From Apiospora phragmitis (lineage: Eukaryota; Ascomycota; Sordariomycetes; Amphisphaeriales; Apiosporaceae): 64,000 nt of DNA. Below, piece by piece: positions 47,557 to 60,256 of this stretch; the stretch's first letter is position 1; each line of letters begins with the position of its first letter. A program made the translations under genes and the position numbers. The notes beneath the pieces are model-generated. The model saw only the letters and a program-made list of their open reading frames with translations, was not told the origin of the DNA and made no database searches. The stretch lies in contig JAQQWL010000004.1 of the NCBI GenBank assembly GCA_038363925.1, positions 1,736,001 to 1,800,000 on the forward strand, written 5' to 3'.

Positions 47557-50242
47557 CTAGTGTTCGGGAGCTGGCTGTGTTGAGGCTCTTCTGGGTCTTG
47601 GTACATCTTTGTTAATCGAATCGTTTTCATCGCTCGGTGGCTCGGTTGTTGTTCGTCTAATGGAGTCATAAGTGCCCATTCCTACCGACCGTTCCGACCT
47701 AGCCATGGAGCGTGACTTGCTCAAGCTGTGCGAGACAGTCGGGTAAGTTGGCCCCGGATGCAAGAACTGAGTGAGCATGTTCGGCCGGTCGACGCTGCGA
47801 CTCCGTCCCTGGTTAAGTTTGCACCACGATCAGGTACCAGCGATGTAGCAGACATGCGGCGCTGAAGCTTGACTTCTGCATCCTCAGCCTCCTTACGGTT
47901 GAGGTGTTCGCTCGGCAAAAGGATGGCCCGGTCAAGACCATATGGGAGTCCACGGTGGCGGCCACGGATCTGCATGGCAATCATCACCAACTTCCCGACA
48001 ACTGTGAACTGCGAACAGAGCGAAGCATTGACCCCGGTGTAACCCAAACTCAAACCGACAGTTCCGTAAGCACTGACAACCTCGAAAAGTACGGCGAACA
48101 TAGAAAAGTCGTTGTTGATCAAGCGTGGTCCTTCCGTAATGGTGAGAATGAAGTACCCAATGAAGATGTACCACAGATCGAAGGAGAGTTGTCGACGTAA
48201 ATGGGCACCGACATAAGAGAATCCTGACCCTGCCTGCTCCTCGCTCTCGCCGCTGCTACCGTACAACCCGAGGGCCTTCTCTTCATACACATTGGTACGC
48301 CGGACCGAAATTGCAATGGGAAAGACCGAGATGTACATCATGATCAGATACGATGTCTGCACTGCCGGATGAAGCTGGGACAAGTTGAGAACAGCGAAGC
48401 CGGCAGTTCTCGTGGACGCAGCTTGGAACCATCCGTCGAGGAAGCGTATGTCCAGCGGCAAAGTTGCGATGACCCCGCTTCCAAGGTCGAGAATGATGAA
48501 AAATATCAGATCGACCAGATTGAGGATGATGAGGATCAGGAATAGCCACCACGTAGCCGTGGAGGGGAAGAGCAAAGTAAAGCAACGACGCGGATGATCA
48601 AGCAAGAACCGTAGCTCCTCGTATAGTCCAGAGGTACGCGGGACAAAGAGGTGGATGAACCAGATCATGAATCGCAACATGATCGGAAACCCGGTATTTC
48701 CAATGATGATCAGGAACGACATGATGAGCAATGGAAACCTCGCTGAGTTGAAGGATATCATGCTGTCAGACGTCAAAGTGAACCCCAGATCCGTGAATGC
48801 CGAATTCGAAGTGAAGATAGCCCACCAAGCCTTGCTTGCACCTGCCGCTTCCACGATTTTGCTGTAAAAGTCGTTATTGACGGCGATCCAGGGCCAGAGG
48901 CAAAGAATTCCGGATATCCAGAAGCCCCAGAAGAACCCGGTGACAACGACAGCCAACGTTTTTAGGGAACGATACTCGATACCACCAAGCTCCTCTCTTT
49001 GCTCCTCTGTAAGGTCCAGGAATTCCGAGTTTCGGCCTATAGTTGGCTGCCAGCTCAGATATGGCGCAGGATCGTTCTCCTTGTGTTGCGACAACGCCGT
49101 CTTGATACGAGAAAGGGGATTATGGCGAGACTCAGTATCGGTGCGTGTCATGCTATGATGCAGCCTCTCCCCATGTCCTCGCGGCCTGTGAGGCTTAAAC
49201 ACTGAAGCAGTGTGGGCAGCTGCTTCAAGATCCTGGGCGATTTCGTGTCGCTTAGGGTGATCCGGTTCCTCAAAAATAATCGTCTGCTGCCGTTCTCGTT
49301 CTACGTGTGAATTTGTCCGGCCTTGAGCGAGACGCTGTTGCGGCGTTTCGGCACTCGAGCCACGTCTTAGTCGATTGACCCCCCGGAGCGTCACCTTCGT
49401 AATCTTCTTCATCCGAGAGCTCCTCTGGCCCAACACCTCTCTCAGCATCTCTAGGGCCTGGAATGCGAAGAGTACCACCCCCGCTCTTGCTTACGCTGTC
49501 GCTCCAGGATGGCGATATGCTCGGTGTTTGAGCGTCTGTGCGGAAGCGGCACGTTTTCCTCGGAATCGCTCGGAATCGCATCACTCCTCTTGACGATATC
49601 CGCAAATCGAATCTGCGTATCTCTTTGAGCTGTAGGCGAGGTATGCAAATTCGCCTCGGAGGGATCCAGGTGTTCCACGCTTGGGTCTGATTTGATGGCT
49701 CCGTTCATCGCAAAGTGATCCAATAGGATGCCGTCGTTTGTCATGCGGGAGGCGGTATTGTGCATAACCCTGATATCTTTACCACCGACTCCCTTCTCGA
49801 CGTCAGGCGTTGATTGTTTCGCCTTGGACCGCGACTTTGCGACGGAAATACGTTTTGATCTGGCATCGGCTACAATGCCCTGGAAACGTTTCTCGAACCA
49901 GTAGAGGCGCAGAAACACCACAGCAGAGTTGATGGAGATCGGATTAGACATCATTGCCATGAGAAATATCACGACCTGCTGGAATGTGTTGAGGAGATTA
50001 ACGTCAACGGGGTTTAATCCAGCTTGTGTATTGGCACCACTGGCGAAGTAGAGAGAGTCGATATAGGAGAGGTCGCCCTTCCCCGTGGCGAAGATGAGGA
50101 TAGAGCCAAGAATGGACATCCCGATGATCCAGAAGTAATGCACTGTGATGAAGTTGAAATGCGGTTCCTTGGACAGGAACGAAGGACGGATGGCCTGGAG
50201 GACCCTCCGGCCGGAGTCCAGCATGTCGCTCAGGGCGGCCAT
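47557..50242 (-). CDS. TRK1: TRK-type potassium transporter, two or three frame breaks
   Basis: High-affinity K+ uptake transporter of the plasma membrane (TRK/HKT family). ATG at 50242. The N-terminal part has the first helix-pore unit (FNFITVHYFWIIGMSILGSI; YIDSLYFASGANTQAGLNPV; QQVVIFLMAMMSNPISINSA). A long hydrophilic loop follows, then the remaining units: LAVVVTGFFWGFWISGILCL, SAFTDLGFTLTSDSMISF, AASTRTAGFAVLNLSQLHP and EVVSAYGTVGLSLGYTGVNA. The signature MQIRGRHRGLPYGLDRAILL closes the core. Two regions change frame. Near 49379-49482 (loop) the frame moves either by one missing base at CCCCC 49478-49482 or by two extra bases there and at CCCCCC 49379-49384; the second version gives the natural-looking TLRIPGPRDAERGVGPEELS. 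Near 47813-47822 one missing base leads to a tail ending RASTQPAPEH. The restored length is about 895 aa, normal for fungal Trk1. No intron with good sites explains the breaks. Confidence 0.9.
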
Positions 50243-50866
50243 GACCACGCCAGGTAGCAAGTAAGGCTACGTGAGGTGTCCGAAGAAAAAAAACCGGCGA
50301 AAGCCCAATGTTAGAGAACAGCAAATGTGTATCTCACACACTTGAAAGGATTGGCGAAAAGTTTGTTGTCAAGCATGATATCTCTCACGTCTGTGGCTGT
50401 ATCGATTTATTAGCCGACTAGAAGCTGGGGGAGGTGTGAGTGGCACAGCTCACGATGCAGTGCAGGTATGCGGCCAAAGAAGGAAGCGACATATTGAATT
50501 GGGAAAGGATTGGTGGTGGCGTGGCGTGGCGGCTGGGATCGAACGAGTTGAGGAGACAAAGAGATGGTAAGGTTCGGAGTGAGGATGGAAGGAGGAGTGG
50601 AGAGATGTGGACAAGCTCGGAGAAATATGGTAACAGAAGTATAATGATGGCTGTCAAGGACGAGGAAAGCTACTGGCCTCCTTCCATGAGAAAGAACATC
50701 GAGGATTGAGTGAAATGCCGAATATCAGCTCAAAACCCGAGAGGCTCTCTCTAGACATGAGTTGACATCATCATGATAAAACCGGCTTGACCCGCAGCAA
50801 AAGAAAGAGAAAGAGAAAGTGAGAGAGAAATTGACCTACCTCCATACAGATGAGGGGAGCCCACTC

Positions 50867-50884
50867 TTTTTTTTAAAAAAAAAA
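50867..50884. repeat. T8A10 homopolymer palindrome
   Basis: Eight T followed directly by ten A, about 630 bp upstream of the TRK ATG. Poly(dA:dT) blocks like this commonly keep promoters nucleosome-free; that role here is inference. Confidence 0.85.
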
Positions 50885-52385
50885 CAACAACCAAATCGTC
50901 GACAACGGAGCGCGACCACGCAAAAATAGGTTGATAACAGGCGGCAACGCAGGAATGACGACCGTCCTGATATTGGGTAAGACCAGGAAGAGCCTATGAT
51001 AAGCCTCACAGGGTCACGTCGCGTGCTCGAAAGGGGCGGACACTAGGGGATTTTTTCCCGATTCTCGTCTGACCGTGATACAAGGTTAAACCGGGTGTAA
51101 TTGTAGCGAGGAGATTGACTGAGGTGAGGAGCAAATGGCGGCGAGAGGGCAAAGACAAGAGAAGAAGCCGGGATGGTACAGCAGTATTAGGAGCGGACAG
51201 GATTGGACCCTCGAGATGTGAGGTAACAAAGAGACGATAGTCTGTTTGACATGTCTCGCATGTGAAGCTAACAAGTCGTACGCCCGGGGATGCACGAGTA
51301 GTAGAGGGGCAGGTCTTGGCCCGCTGGCAATTGGGAAACGCCAAGAAGAACAACCATGTGGTTGGGTGTGTGTGTGTGTCGGTATGCAGGATGTTCTTAT
51401 TCGAGAGAAGAAAAATCGGTCTTCAAATGGCACTGGCAGACCCAAAGCAAACAGGCCCAGTTCTGGACCGTCAGCAAGCTCTCCAATCACACCCTACTAG
51501 AGAGATGGCGGCCTTGGCGCAATGTTAGCCATCGACTTTTTTCTTGCCAGCCGCAACTTGCAAGGTCCAGCCAGTACCGACTGCCAAGCCTAGTCCACCA
51601 TTATGTACATACTGGGCGCAGTCTTCCATCTTGAATTTCGCTTGACTGTGGGATATCTACTTCGCCTTCATCAACAACACCACTTTCCCTCTAGTGGGAA
51701 CGGCTTGGACGGGGAAACTAGCTAGGGAAGACGGAGACCTCCCCTGCAGCTGCATGTACAAGTAAAGTTGTTAGGTTGGGTGCCTGTATTTTCTGCCTAT
51801 CCCGGGAGCATCTTTGAGAAGAATGAGGGAAAAACCGGGGGTGTGGAAATGGAACGGTGGCGCCGCAGGTACATGCGTGTGTGTAGTACACTGATAGGGT
51901 TGGGAAACTCAAATACAACACCGAGGAGAGATAAATCAGTCCGAAGTTGTACGACCATCTATGTACAACACGATGTATATATTGGAATCTCAGATACAGC
52001 ATATACTTAATATACATACAGAATATACCGTACGTGCTCGAGAAGTCTAGAACACCATCCCGTATTCCGTTCCACACTTGCATACTACCTAACAAATGCA
52101 TACGACTCAGTCTTGAGACACAGCAGACAGGCAGTGTTGGGTGTAGTCCCGACCAGCTCCATCTGTTGTGCTACTATTTTAGTACGGCATGCTGGTATGG
52201 AGCAAACCCATTCCACCCCGTCTTGGCCCCCTACTGCACAGCTGTCACGGTGGCGTAGCAACCAGCTAGTCAGTCAGGCAGTCAGTGCGATGATGTCAGT
52301 TTGCTTTATCCTCTCATTCTGGCATCGAAAGCATGTCAATAGTAGCAGCATTTGATGCATTTCTCGGTTTCACTTCGCCCGAGTA

Positions 52386-52406
52386 CTCCTCCTCCTCCTC
52401 CTCCTC
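52386..52406. repeat. (CTC)7 trinucleotide repeat
   Basis: Perfect 21-nt CTC repeat in intergenic sequence. Confidence 0.95.
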
Positions 52407-53210
52407 AATCAGTCGAAGGGCTTCTCGTGAGGCCTAGACATAGATAAGTAGATGGCTAGACTGTTGTGAAAAAGTGATATATCATGTTGCTTTTCTCGGC
52501 TGGCATTGGAAGATGGCATCATCCATTAAAGTGCAGGTGTCCAATAGCAACCCGTAATTCAAACCACGCGGGAAGACAGGTAGATCCCGATCTATTTCCT
52601 TATTGGCACAACTACTCCAAATGTGTTGTTGAATTGACTTCTTGGCTCCGTGAAAATGAATCCCTGTCGTTTGTCGTGGAGACACTGTGCCGCTGCTATA
52701 CTAGATCCAACCAGAATGGCATATAGGTCGGTACGGTAGCATTGAGAGATAAGCACGATAGCCGCGAATACAACTCAACAACCGACTGGGGGGGTTATGA
52801 TCGCGTAGTAGGGTTAGAGTAAACACAGAAAGAGCATCCCTTTGATCGCCAAATAGTAGAGTAGGGTAGCTGGCTGGCAACGGAGTACGCGGCGATAAGA
52901 CGGCTTGATGGCTTACGGTAGAATAGCTGACAACGGGATGTCGAATAGCTGCCGGCATGGAAACCAGCTAGGTGAATGTAGGCTAAAGGAGTCGGGATCT
53001 TAAATTCATCATTGCCTTATCTCTAAAAACAAATGTAAAGGGTCTCAAGTTTGTTCTTGTTATAAAACAACATGTCTCAGATTCATTCTCCTTATCTAGG
53101 GTATACCGGTTATACAGCTGCGCCTTCCAATGCAATGATGGCTACCCCAATCCCAGGAGCCAAGAAAACGCCGAATCCATTCGTTCTAAAATACAGATGC
53201 ATGAGCCATT

Positions 53211-55700
53211 TTACTGCTGGGCCTTCAGTCTCTCCTTTTCGCGCGCAATCTTCTTGAAGAAAGCATTACTCTCCTTCGGCTTCTTCTTCAGGTTCTTGTT
53301 GGCGCTCTTCCTCTGTTCAATATAGGCCATATCCTGACCACCACTGAGCCCCTCCAACATGCCCGCCGTACGTCTGACGGCCTTCTTCCTCCCCTTGGTG
53401 GAGTAGAAGAGATCGTCGGTTGGATCGCCGTCGTCATCCCGGCCGCGGGAGGACTCGGTATCCACTATGACCTTCTGCAGGAGCTCTCTCCGTAGCTGTG
53501 CAGTCGCGAAGACGAGTCCGTCCATCTTCTCCATACCAGCCAGCTGAGTGATGACCTTGAAGGAGTACCCTTGGTCCACTAAGAAAGCTTGCCGTTTTGT
53601 CGAATAATACATCTCCTGGGTGTCTTTCGACACGAGGGAGTAAAAGAATGCATTGAATCCTTCGTCGGAACGACGCTTTGCTCGAAGGATGCGGCCCAGA
53701 CGCTGCGCTTCTTGTCGTCTAGACCCGTAGTGCGACGAAATCTGGATCAAGCATGTTGCCTCTGGTAGATCGAGTGACGTATCCCCAATCTTGGACAAGA
53801 AGATAGTCTTCACTGCTGGATTGTACATGAAGTTGTCCAGAATCCGCATACGCTCGCTGTTGCCGGTGGAACCACAAATGTAGGCCTTCCCAAGAGCCAG
53901 AGCAACTTCTTTCAGAGCGTAGACGTTGTCAGAGAACACTATGATCTTGTCGCCTCGCTTCTCGTGGTAGTCAATAAGGAATTGACAAGCCTGGATCTTT
54001 CGTGGGTTCATGATATAAAGGTTGGCCTTCATTCCTCGGTCTGACGCCCTGAGGTACTCGTCGTAGAATTCTGTCGTCATGGGACACCACACCTCTGCAC
54101 ACTGAACCTTAGCGATATGGCCTTGCTCCGACAGCTCCATCCAGTTAGCTTCGTATAGCTTCGGGCCAATCAAGAAATTGAGATCCTGGATTTTGTCGTC
54201 CTCTCGAAGAAGCGTGGCAGTCAATCCTAACTTCGAATGACTCTTGATCTGAGACGATACCTTGCGGAAGATGTTGGCAGGCACGACGTGAACTTCATCG
54301 AGGAGCATGAGGCCCCATTCTCGCTGAGTCAAAAAGTCCATCATCTTCTGGGAATCATGTGCCCGCTTGCCGGATTGCGTCACCATAGGATACGTAGTGA
54401 CGATAATGCCCGTGTTGCCCGGGAACCGCGATTTGTTGTCTGCTGTGAAAACAGCGATATCCTCGGGTCTGATGTTGGACCACTTCAAGAATTCCTGGCG
54501 CCACTGATGGGCCGACATAGTGCTTGTACATAGAACCACTGCGCCTTTCTTGATAGTGCAAGCAGCCGTTATGCCGACCAAAGTCTTGCCTGCACCACAG
54601 GGCAAAACGATAATACCACTCTTGGCTCGACCATTACCAAACATCTTGCTAAGGCTCTTCTCTTGGTAAGACCGGATCTGTGTAGCAGGCCGCAAGTCGA
54701 TTTCCAGATTCGCATTCCGGTCGTCATTTCGGAAGTCGTATTCCTCGAGGATAGGGAATTGGATGTCGAGACAACGCTTTTGCACCTTCTCGACAGCTGT
54801 ATCCGGGATTTCAAAAGCGTGTACGTCCTCCCCGTTGTCATCATCATCATCTACCCCCAGGGCTTGATATGCTTGTTCAGGCTTGGCTTCTTCCGCTGAT
54901 GCCCCTTGTTGCTTTTCTGGATGCCGTATTGCTGCTTGCTGCACGCCGGCAGCGTTCGAAGTACCAGGAATCACCAGCCCAACCATAGAGGGCGCAGTGA
55001 GTTTGATGGTGTCTGTACCCTGTACTCGCAAGGGGCCAATAACTGGATCCTTCAGGAGCTTCTGGAGGACATCTGGGTCGTTACTCTCGACATAGTATTT
55101 GGTGTTCTTAATGACGAGCTTCACCTTTCCATATGCCTGTGTGGAATTCTGGATGAACATTCGAATGGACTCCGGCAAAGGCGTTTTCGAGAAGCGCTCC
55201 AGTGTGTTGATGATATCTTGGGCCTGCAGACCAACCGAGATGGCAGCGTACAGACTATGGGTAGTGAGTGAGTATTCGTGGAGGTATGTCGGCCGGGATA
55301 GAGGCTCGGCGATGGTGATGAGGAAGTCTTTAGCTTGCTCGGCAAGTGCACTAAAGTTCTCGAGAATGATCCGTCCTCGTTGGGGATCGACCCAGATCGG
55401 GCGGCTCTGGTAGTCTGGCTTCAAGGGAAGATAGGAAAAGTCACGCCTGCCATGTCCAAAGAATCTGCTCGCATTGTCCATAGGGCCTCTGACTTGCTTG
55501 TCTTGGTAATGTGCTAGGGAGAATCGGTCGATGGCATTCTGGATCTGCTCCTCGCCTGGCTGGGTGTCGTCAACCACATCAGACTCCTCGTCGCTATCGA
55601 TGTCCTTGGGTGTCGCCGGTCCAGGTGTCGAGGTAGCCGATGTTCTGCCTGATTTGGCCGCCCCGGCCACGTTTCCAGATGCTTTCCGCTTGACAGGCAT
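53211..55700 (-). CDS. SSL2: TFIIH DNA helicase/translocase XPB (Ssl2/Rad25)
   Basis: 3'-5' helicase and double-strand DNA translocase subunit of TFIIH; it opens promoters for RNA polymerase II and DNA around lesions in nucleotide excision repair. Intronless, 829 aa, ATG at 55700. The N-terminal domain includes [20 protein letters not shown] and [20 protein letters not shown]. The core has [20 protein letters not shown], Walker [12 protein letters not shown] near 366, DEVH near 466, [15 protein letters not shown] (which carries the XPB-specific RED motif), [20 protein letters not shown], and [20 protein letters not shown] near 655-670. The Lys-rich C-terminal tail is normal. All catalytic motifs are intact and the frame is unbroken. 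Length matches yeast Ssl2 (843 aa) well. Confidence 0.97.
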   Translation of the reverse strand: MPVKRKASGNVAGAAKSGRTSATSTPGPATPKDIDSDEESDVVDDTQPGEEQIQNAIDRFSLAHYQDKQVRGPMDNASRFFGHGRRDFSYLPLKPDYQSRPIWVDPQRGRIILENFSALAEQAKDFLITIAEPLSRPTYLHEYSLTTHSLYAAISVGLQAQDIINTLERFSKTPLPESIRMFIQNSTQAYGKVKLVIKNTKYYVESNDPDVLQKLLKDPVIGPLRVQGTDTIKLTAPSMVGLVIPGTSNAAGVQQAAIRHPEKQQGASAEEAKPEQAYQALGVDDDDDNGEDVHAFEIPDTAVEKVQKRCLDIQFPILEEYDFRNDDRNANLEIDLRPATQIRSYQEKSLSKMFGNGRAKSGIIVLPCGAGKTLVGITAACTIKKGAVVLCTSTMSAHQWRQEFLKWSNIRPEDIAVFTADNKSRFPGNTGIIVTTYPMVTQSGKRAHDSQKMMDFLTQREWGLMLLDEVHVVPANIFRKVSSQIKSHSKLGLTATLLREDDKIQDLNFLIGPKLYEANWMELSEQGHIAKVQCAEVWCPMTTEFYDEYLRASDRGMKANLYIMNPRKIQACQFLIDYHEKRGDKIIVFSDNVYALKEVALALGKAYICGSTGNSERMRILDNFMYNPAVKTIFLSKIGDTSLDLPEATCLIQISSHYGSRRQEAQRLGRILRAKRRSDEGFNAFFYSLVSKDTQEMYYSTKRQAFLVDQGYSFKVITQLAGMEKMDGLVFATAQLRRELLQKVIVDTESSRGRDDDGDPTDDLFYSTKGRKKAVRRTAGMLEGLSGGQDMAYIEQRKSANKNLKKKPKESNAFFKKIAREKERLKAQQ

Positions 55701-57322
55701 ATTGACGGCGGAATATTTGTCGACGACAAAGAATCACAGCCGAAATGTGTTGTTCTAGAAGATGGGTCAAGGCTGACAAGGTTGTTGAATGACGAGCGAA
55801 TGTTAAGAGAAGACAAGGGAAGGAATCTCTTAGTAATCCAGTTGCCCAATCGGAGAATTCCCGTGGAATGGAGTGGTGGCCGATAAGTACCGAAGTACCG
55901 AATCTCAATTTTGGGATGGATGGCAAGTAGCGAGACTGGGAATGAATAGTAAGACTGGTGTAATTAATAAAATGGTTAACTCACTGCACCCTTGGATGAA
56001 AACTTATAATGTCCTAATATAGGTATCTCCTTTGTCTTATGCCTACGTTCATTCCAATAAGCATGTAAGTGCACCTAACTTTTATTGATTGTTGGTTGGC
56101 ATTAAACTTAATGTCCAAACCACCATAGGAAACCTGAAGCATCCCATGTAGTGCTTTTGGTTTACAGTTTTTGATCTGCTCTATTTCTGTACCAACAACA
56201 GTCCAATGCTTCGCTATCCTGAGCACTCTTATACGTCTTGGAGGCATCGTGGTCATCCCCTTAAAAAGAATCACGGCTAGCTATTCGGCCGATAGCCAGT
56301 CAGGATATCACTTCCAGTGATCCTGTGTCAATTATTCGGACCTTGTAGGCACATCTTTGGAGCTTATTTCACTAGCTTTGCAGTACTCATATGGCCTGGG
56401 ATACTGGCTGATGATATACTGATTAACCCATTATGTACATTGCGAACTGGCTTGACTCCCTATCCGGCTAGAGAACGGTAATTGTTTCTGAGCCTGTCTT
56501 CTAACTTGAATAGTTGAGATCTATAAACGTAATCTCTCGAAGCTATTCTATGTTATGAGCACTGGAAGGTAATCCAGAGAAAGTTGATGGTAGGAAGAAA
56601 CGCAGGGGATGCTAGTTTCGTACATATACTCTTCCTTACTTCACCCGCCACCAGCATTTACTTAAGGCATTCATTAGGACACCCAGTCTACCAATTGACT
56701 GGCAACATGCAGTAATGTATTCTCTTAGACTGCAGAAGCATCTGTGACATTTCTGGAACCTAACCCGCTCACCTGTTGCAAATATCAAGTTCTCCACAAC
56801 ATCTAGGTACCCTTGTAAAGCCGTCTTCAACTGCCTGCCATAAGACTACCTAGGTATATAAAGTGAATAAGTCCTATGAGAAACAACAGCAAGGACAAAT
56901 CATCAATGTGAAATTACTGTTCATTACAAAATCTACCCATTGGCATGAGTCGGTAGCCCTGCACCATCACCGGCTATCTACCGTGAACCTTTGGTTCCCT
57001 CCCTATTGCCCACATCCACACAGCTGGATATATAAACTGTACAGTTGCCCCTCAGCAAACTCCTGCAGGGGGCGTTCCTGGAGTTCCTAACGCCTCTACT
57101 GTTGACGCGCCCTTCCATTTCGCCCATTTTGTACAAGATCATCAACTGATCGGAAATGTCCACTTCGTAATCCGTCACACGGGGGCGTGAGTGCCACCTT
57201 GTTGTAATTCATTTCCAACTATATTCATACCTCTCTGTCGCACTACTACATGCGCAGAGCGCGTTGTCCCCTACAATTCTTATAGTAGGGTCTCCCCTGC
57301 CCCTGGGGCAGAGTATCGTAGC
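55701..57322. other. Intergenic, XPB promoter to Rer1 3' end
   Basis: 1.6 kb, relatively AT-rich in 55960-56900. No credible gene, tRNA or repeat is seen. Confidence 0.5.
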
Positions 57323-58147
57323 TTATGATGTGCTGCTCTTGCCACCACCGTACTTCGCCTTGCCGAAGGAGAAGGGAACGTATTTGTACTTGATCATGTG
57401 CTGGATCTGCTTCCTCACTGTGTTCGCAAACTGTCAGTTTCCTTTCAATTGGGAATTATCTTCCTTATAGAAGAGCATGGGGAAGATGGAACTTACTGGT
57501 AAGGACAAAAAGGATAATCCAGTACATAACCAGGACAGGCCAGAAGACGGGGACATTGAAGACCTCGAACCAGGAGCACATGAATCCAATACCAATCGCG
57601 CTGGTCGCAGCGTGCCAGAACTTGAACTCGGGAAGACGGCGGATGAAGGGTCGGAACTCCTCGTCTTGCTTCGTGGGCAGGCTACCGGCCGAACCGTCCT
57701 CCATGTCCATGCCACTATCCATAGCTTCGGCCGAGGGATCGAACTTGGGCTGCAGGAAGGCGAGGAACAGGTTAAGCAGGTAGATGCCGAGCGCATACGC
57801 CACTGCGATTCCCGGTTGTTAGCGCAATGATCTAGCCATGTTGTTCTTTTGAGGGAACCTTTTTTCGCAAAGGGAACAGAAAAAGACATACCGATATACC
57901 AGCCTTGTGCAACGAATATTCGAAGGAAGAACATCAAGAGGAAGGTGGCAGTGCCAACCCATCGGTACGTGACATAGGGTGTTGACTTGTCGAGGAGCGC
58001 TTGGTAATACTATAGATCTTGTGTTAGCGATAAACTGTGCCTTCTTCCATCAGTCGCCAATTGGCGCATAAGGGTGCGCACCATTTGCAGTCTCGATGTC
58101 TGGGCCTGGACGGCCGCGAAGGGGGTTTGTTCCTCAAGGCTCTCCAT
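57323..58147 (-). CDS. RER1: Rer1, Golgi-to-ER retrieval receptor
   Basis: Rer1 is a small four-helix Golgi protein that returns ER membrane proteins by recognising their transmembrane segments. Four exons: 58147-58082, 58009-57892, 57802-57497 and 57417-57323. All introns (GTGCGC, GTATGT, GTAAGT donors; GCTAAC branches in the first two) splice in frame to give 194 aa, the normal family size. Exon 1 is [20 protein letters not shown] plus QM. Exon 2 holds the signature [20 protein letters not shown], exon 3 [20 protein letters not shown] followed by FDPS, and the C-terminus [20 protein letters not shown] ends in KSSTS. Helices: [35 protein letters not shown], and a pair [20 protein letters not shown] / [19 protein letters not shown]. 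Because of the short exons it is easily missed by ORF-based calling. Confidence 0.95.
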
Positions 58148-58974
58148 CGTGAATAGCTGTCCGGTTGTCCGTAGGAGAAATGTACTGATGTCGAAGAGGT
58201 TGAGATAGCGCTTATTATGGAACCGAGATGTTGACTGGACTGTGAATCGAAGTCGAACGTAGAAACGATTTGACCGAGTCGTCGTCGAAATAGAGAAGAA
58301 TGAGTGAATGAATAGGTAGGCAGGCAGGTTATGTAAATTGATGCGATTAGCAAAAGTGCTACAATCTCTCGAGTCGCGGCGACGGGGCACTTTCTTGGGT
58401 TAGGATCAGCGCAGCAGTGAGCCTTTAGGCCAACGGGGGTTTATCTGGCCAGCCAGAAGGTGACGCCCCAAGCCCCAAAGCCCCTCCCCGTTCTGGGCTT
58501 CTGGGCCCTGGCCCCCCAAAGCGCCCCGTCCGTTGCAGTGCGTTGAGTGAGTTTGGGTGTTGCCTGAGCCACACTAGCCTTATCGAGCCGCCACATCTTC
58601 CAAACTGCCACGCAAGCACCTCCAGGGGGCTAACCCCCCTTTTTAATGAGCCACTAGTTGCTTCCATGGGTAACCCTTGGCGTGCTTCTGATTGGCTTAA
58701 TACCCTTCTTTGCCCAAGGAGCTCTGTCCTGGACCACGACGGGGCGCTGGGGGATCTGTCTGGGGAGCTCTGACCTCATCGGCTCCAGCTGCTGTCAATC
58801 CGTCGACAGGCTATCCTCGGCATACTGGAGATGCGGTTGTTCCATCATTCGGTAAGATTTCGTTAGTTGACTGGATCAATTGAGCTTCTCAACCGCTGAA
58901 TCCGTTGTCTCCCTCGTCTCTTCAGTAACTATCTACTCTACTGTCAAGGTCTCTGCTTTTACTAGTCGTGCACA
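58148..58974. promoter_or_regulatory. Divergent intergenic region, Rer1 / enoyl-CoA hydratase
   Basis: 0.83 kb shared upstream region, notably C/G-rich around 58430-58530. No other gene is seen. Confidence 0.5.
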
Positions 58975-60002
58975 ATGCAAGCCCTTCGGAGTCTGAGGCC
59001 AGTTGCCTCCCGCCTGCAGCCCTCCACTCTCCCCAAGATAGTCCGGTGCTACTCGGCAAAGACATATGAATACGTTCACGTTTCGGAGCCCAGGCCGGGC
59101 GTTGGTCAAGGTAAATAGGAATTCATTTCCTTATACCATGTATCCAGAAGCAAAACATCAGTTCGATTTCTATTATTGGCTAAGTCTTTGGGGTTTGATA
59201 CGGGGCAACACCCACTCATCGTTTTGAGGTGTCGACTTCACATGTTGAATCTCACTAACACGGCACACCAGTAACGCTCCACCGGCCCAAGGCCCTCAAC
59301 GCCCTGTGCACCCCCCTGATCACGGAGCTGAATCAAGCCCTGACGGACTTCCAGTCCTCGGACACGGTGTCGGCCATCGTGCTGACGGGCTCGGAGAAGG
59401 CGTTCGCGGCGGGCGCCGACATCAAGGAGATGGCGCCGCTGACCTTCGCGGGCGCCTACACGAGCGCCTTCATCGAGTCGTGGTCGGACCTGACAACGCG
59501 CATCAAGAAGCCCGTCGTCGCCGCCGTCTCCGGGCACGCCCTCGGCGGCGGCTGCGAGCTCGCCATGATGTGCGACATCCTCTACTGCACCGAGGCCGCC
59601 AACTTCGGCCAGCCCGAGATCAAGCTCGGCACCGTCCCGGGCGCGGGCGGCTCCCAGCGCCTCACGCGCGCCCTCGGCAAGTCCAAGGCCATGGAGCTCA
59701 TCCTCACGGGCCGCTCCTTCTCCGGCGCCGACGCCGAGAAGTGGGGGCTCGCGGCCAGGACTTTCAAGTCGTACGACGAGCTCATGGAGGGCGCGCTCAA
59801 GACGGCCGAGACGATCGCGGGACACTCGCGTGTGGCCGTCCAGGCCGGTAAGGAGGTCGTGAACAAGAGTCAGGAGCTGGGTCTGCGGGACGGCGTGGAA
59901 TTCGAGAGACGGGTGTTCCACAGCCTGTTTGGGAGCCAGGATCAGAAGATCGGCATGAAAGCGTTTGCGGAGAAGAAGAAGCCTGAGTGGACAAATCAGT
60001 AA
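58975..60002 (+). CDS. Mitochondrial enoyl-CoA hydratase (crotonase)
   Basis: Hydrates 2-enoyl-CoA to 3-hydroxyacyl-CoA in mitochondrial fatty-acid and branched-chain amino-acid oxidation. Exons are 58975-59110 and 59272-60002, joined in phase 1 (branch CTAAC, acceptor CAG), 288 aa. The N-terminus MQALRSLRPVASRLQPSTLP is a typical matrix-targeting leader. The crotonase fold follows: VTLHRPKALNAL, the oxyanion-hole segment SEKAFAAGADIKEMA, SGHALGGGCELAMMCDILY and FGQPEIKLGTVPGAGGSQRL. The two catalytic Glu are residue 141 (GGGCE) and 161 (QPE), 20 apart as in rat ECHS1 (144/164). Missing the short first exon would lose the targeting peptide. It could act after acyl-CoA dehydrogenases generally; no link to the pair near 12 kb is implied. 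Confidence 0.95.
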
Positions 60003-60256
60003 AGGGAAGGGGAATCGTTTAAATGATGTTATCGCGGGTCACGGCAGGGTCGCATAAAAGCAGGGCCTGGGAGTATGATATATATTAACAATTCCAATAA
60101 CCATGTCTCGTGAAAGCTTTTTTGAATTCATATGACATTCCTCGTTGATTCGTGACTATCGTGGGCAACGGTTCTTAAGAGTTACATTTACGCCATCCCT
60201 TCCTACATGAATGCCTTTAGAGAAAGTATCCACATTACATGAGATCTCTTGCGAGG

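Larger units (their letters stand above)
50243..53210. other. 3-kb gene-free region, TRK promoter to XPB 3' end
   Basis: No credible coding sequence. It contains purine-rich GAAA/GAGA tracts (about 50800-50829), a T8A10 block at 50867-50884, a GT tract near 51365 and a CTC repeat at 52386-52406. It holds the TRK promoter (left) and the XPB 3' UTR (right). Confidence 0.5.

Noticed and set aside
59238..59921. Minus-strand 227-codon ORF opposite enoyl-CoA hydratase
   Set aside because: Shadow of a strongly GC-biased exon.
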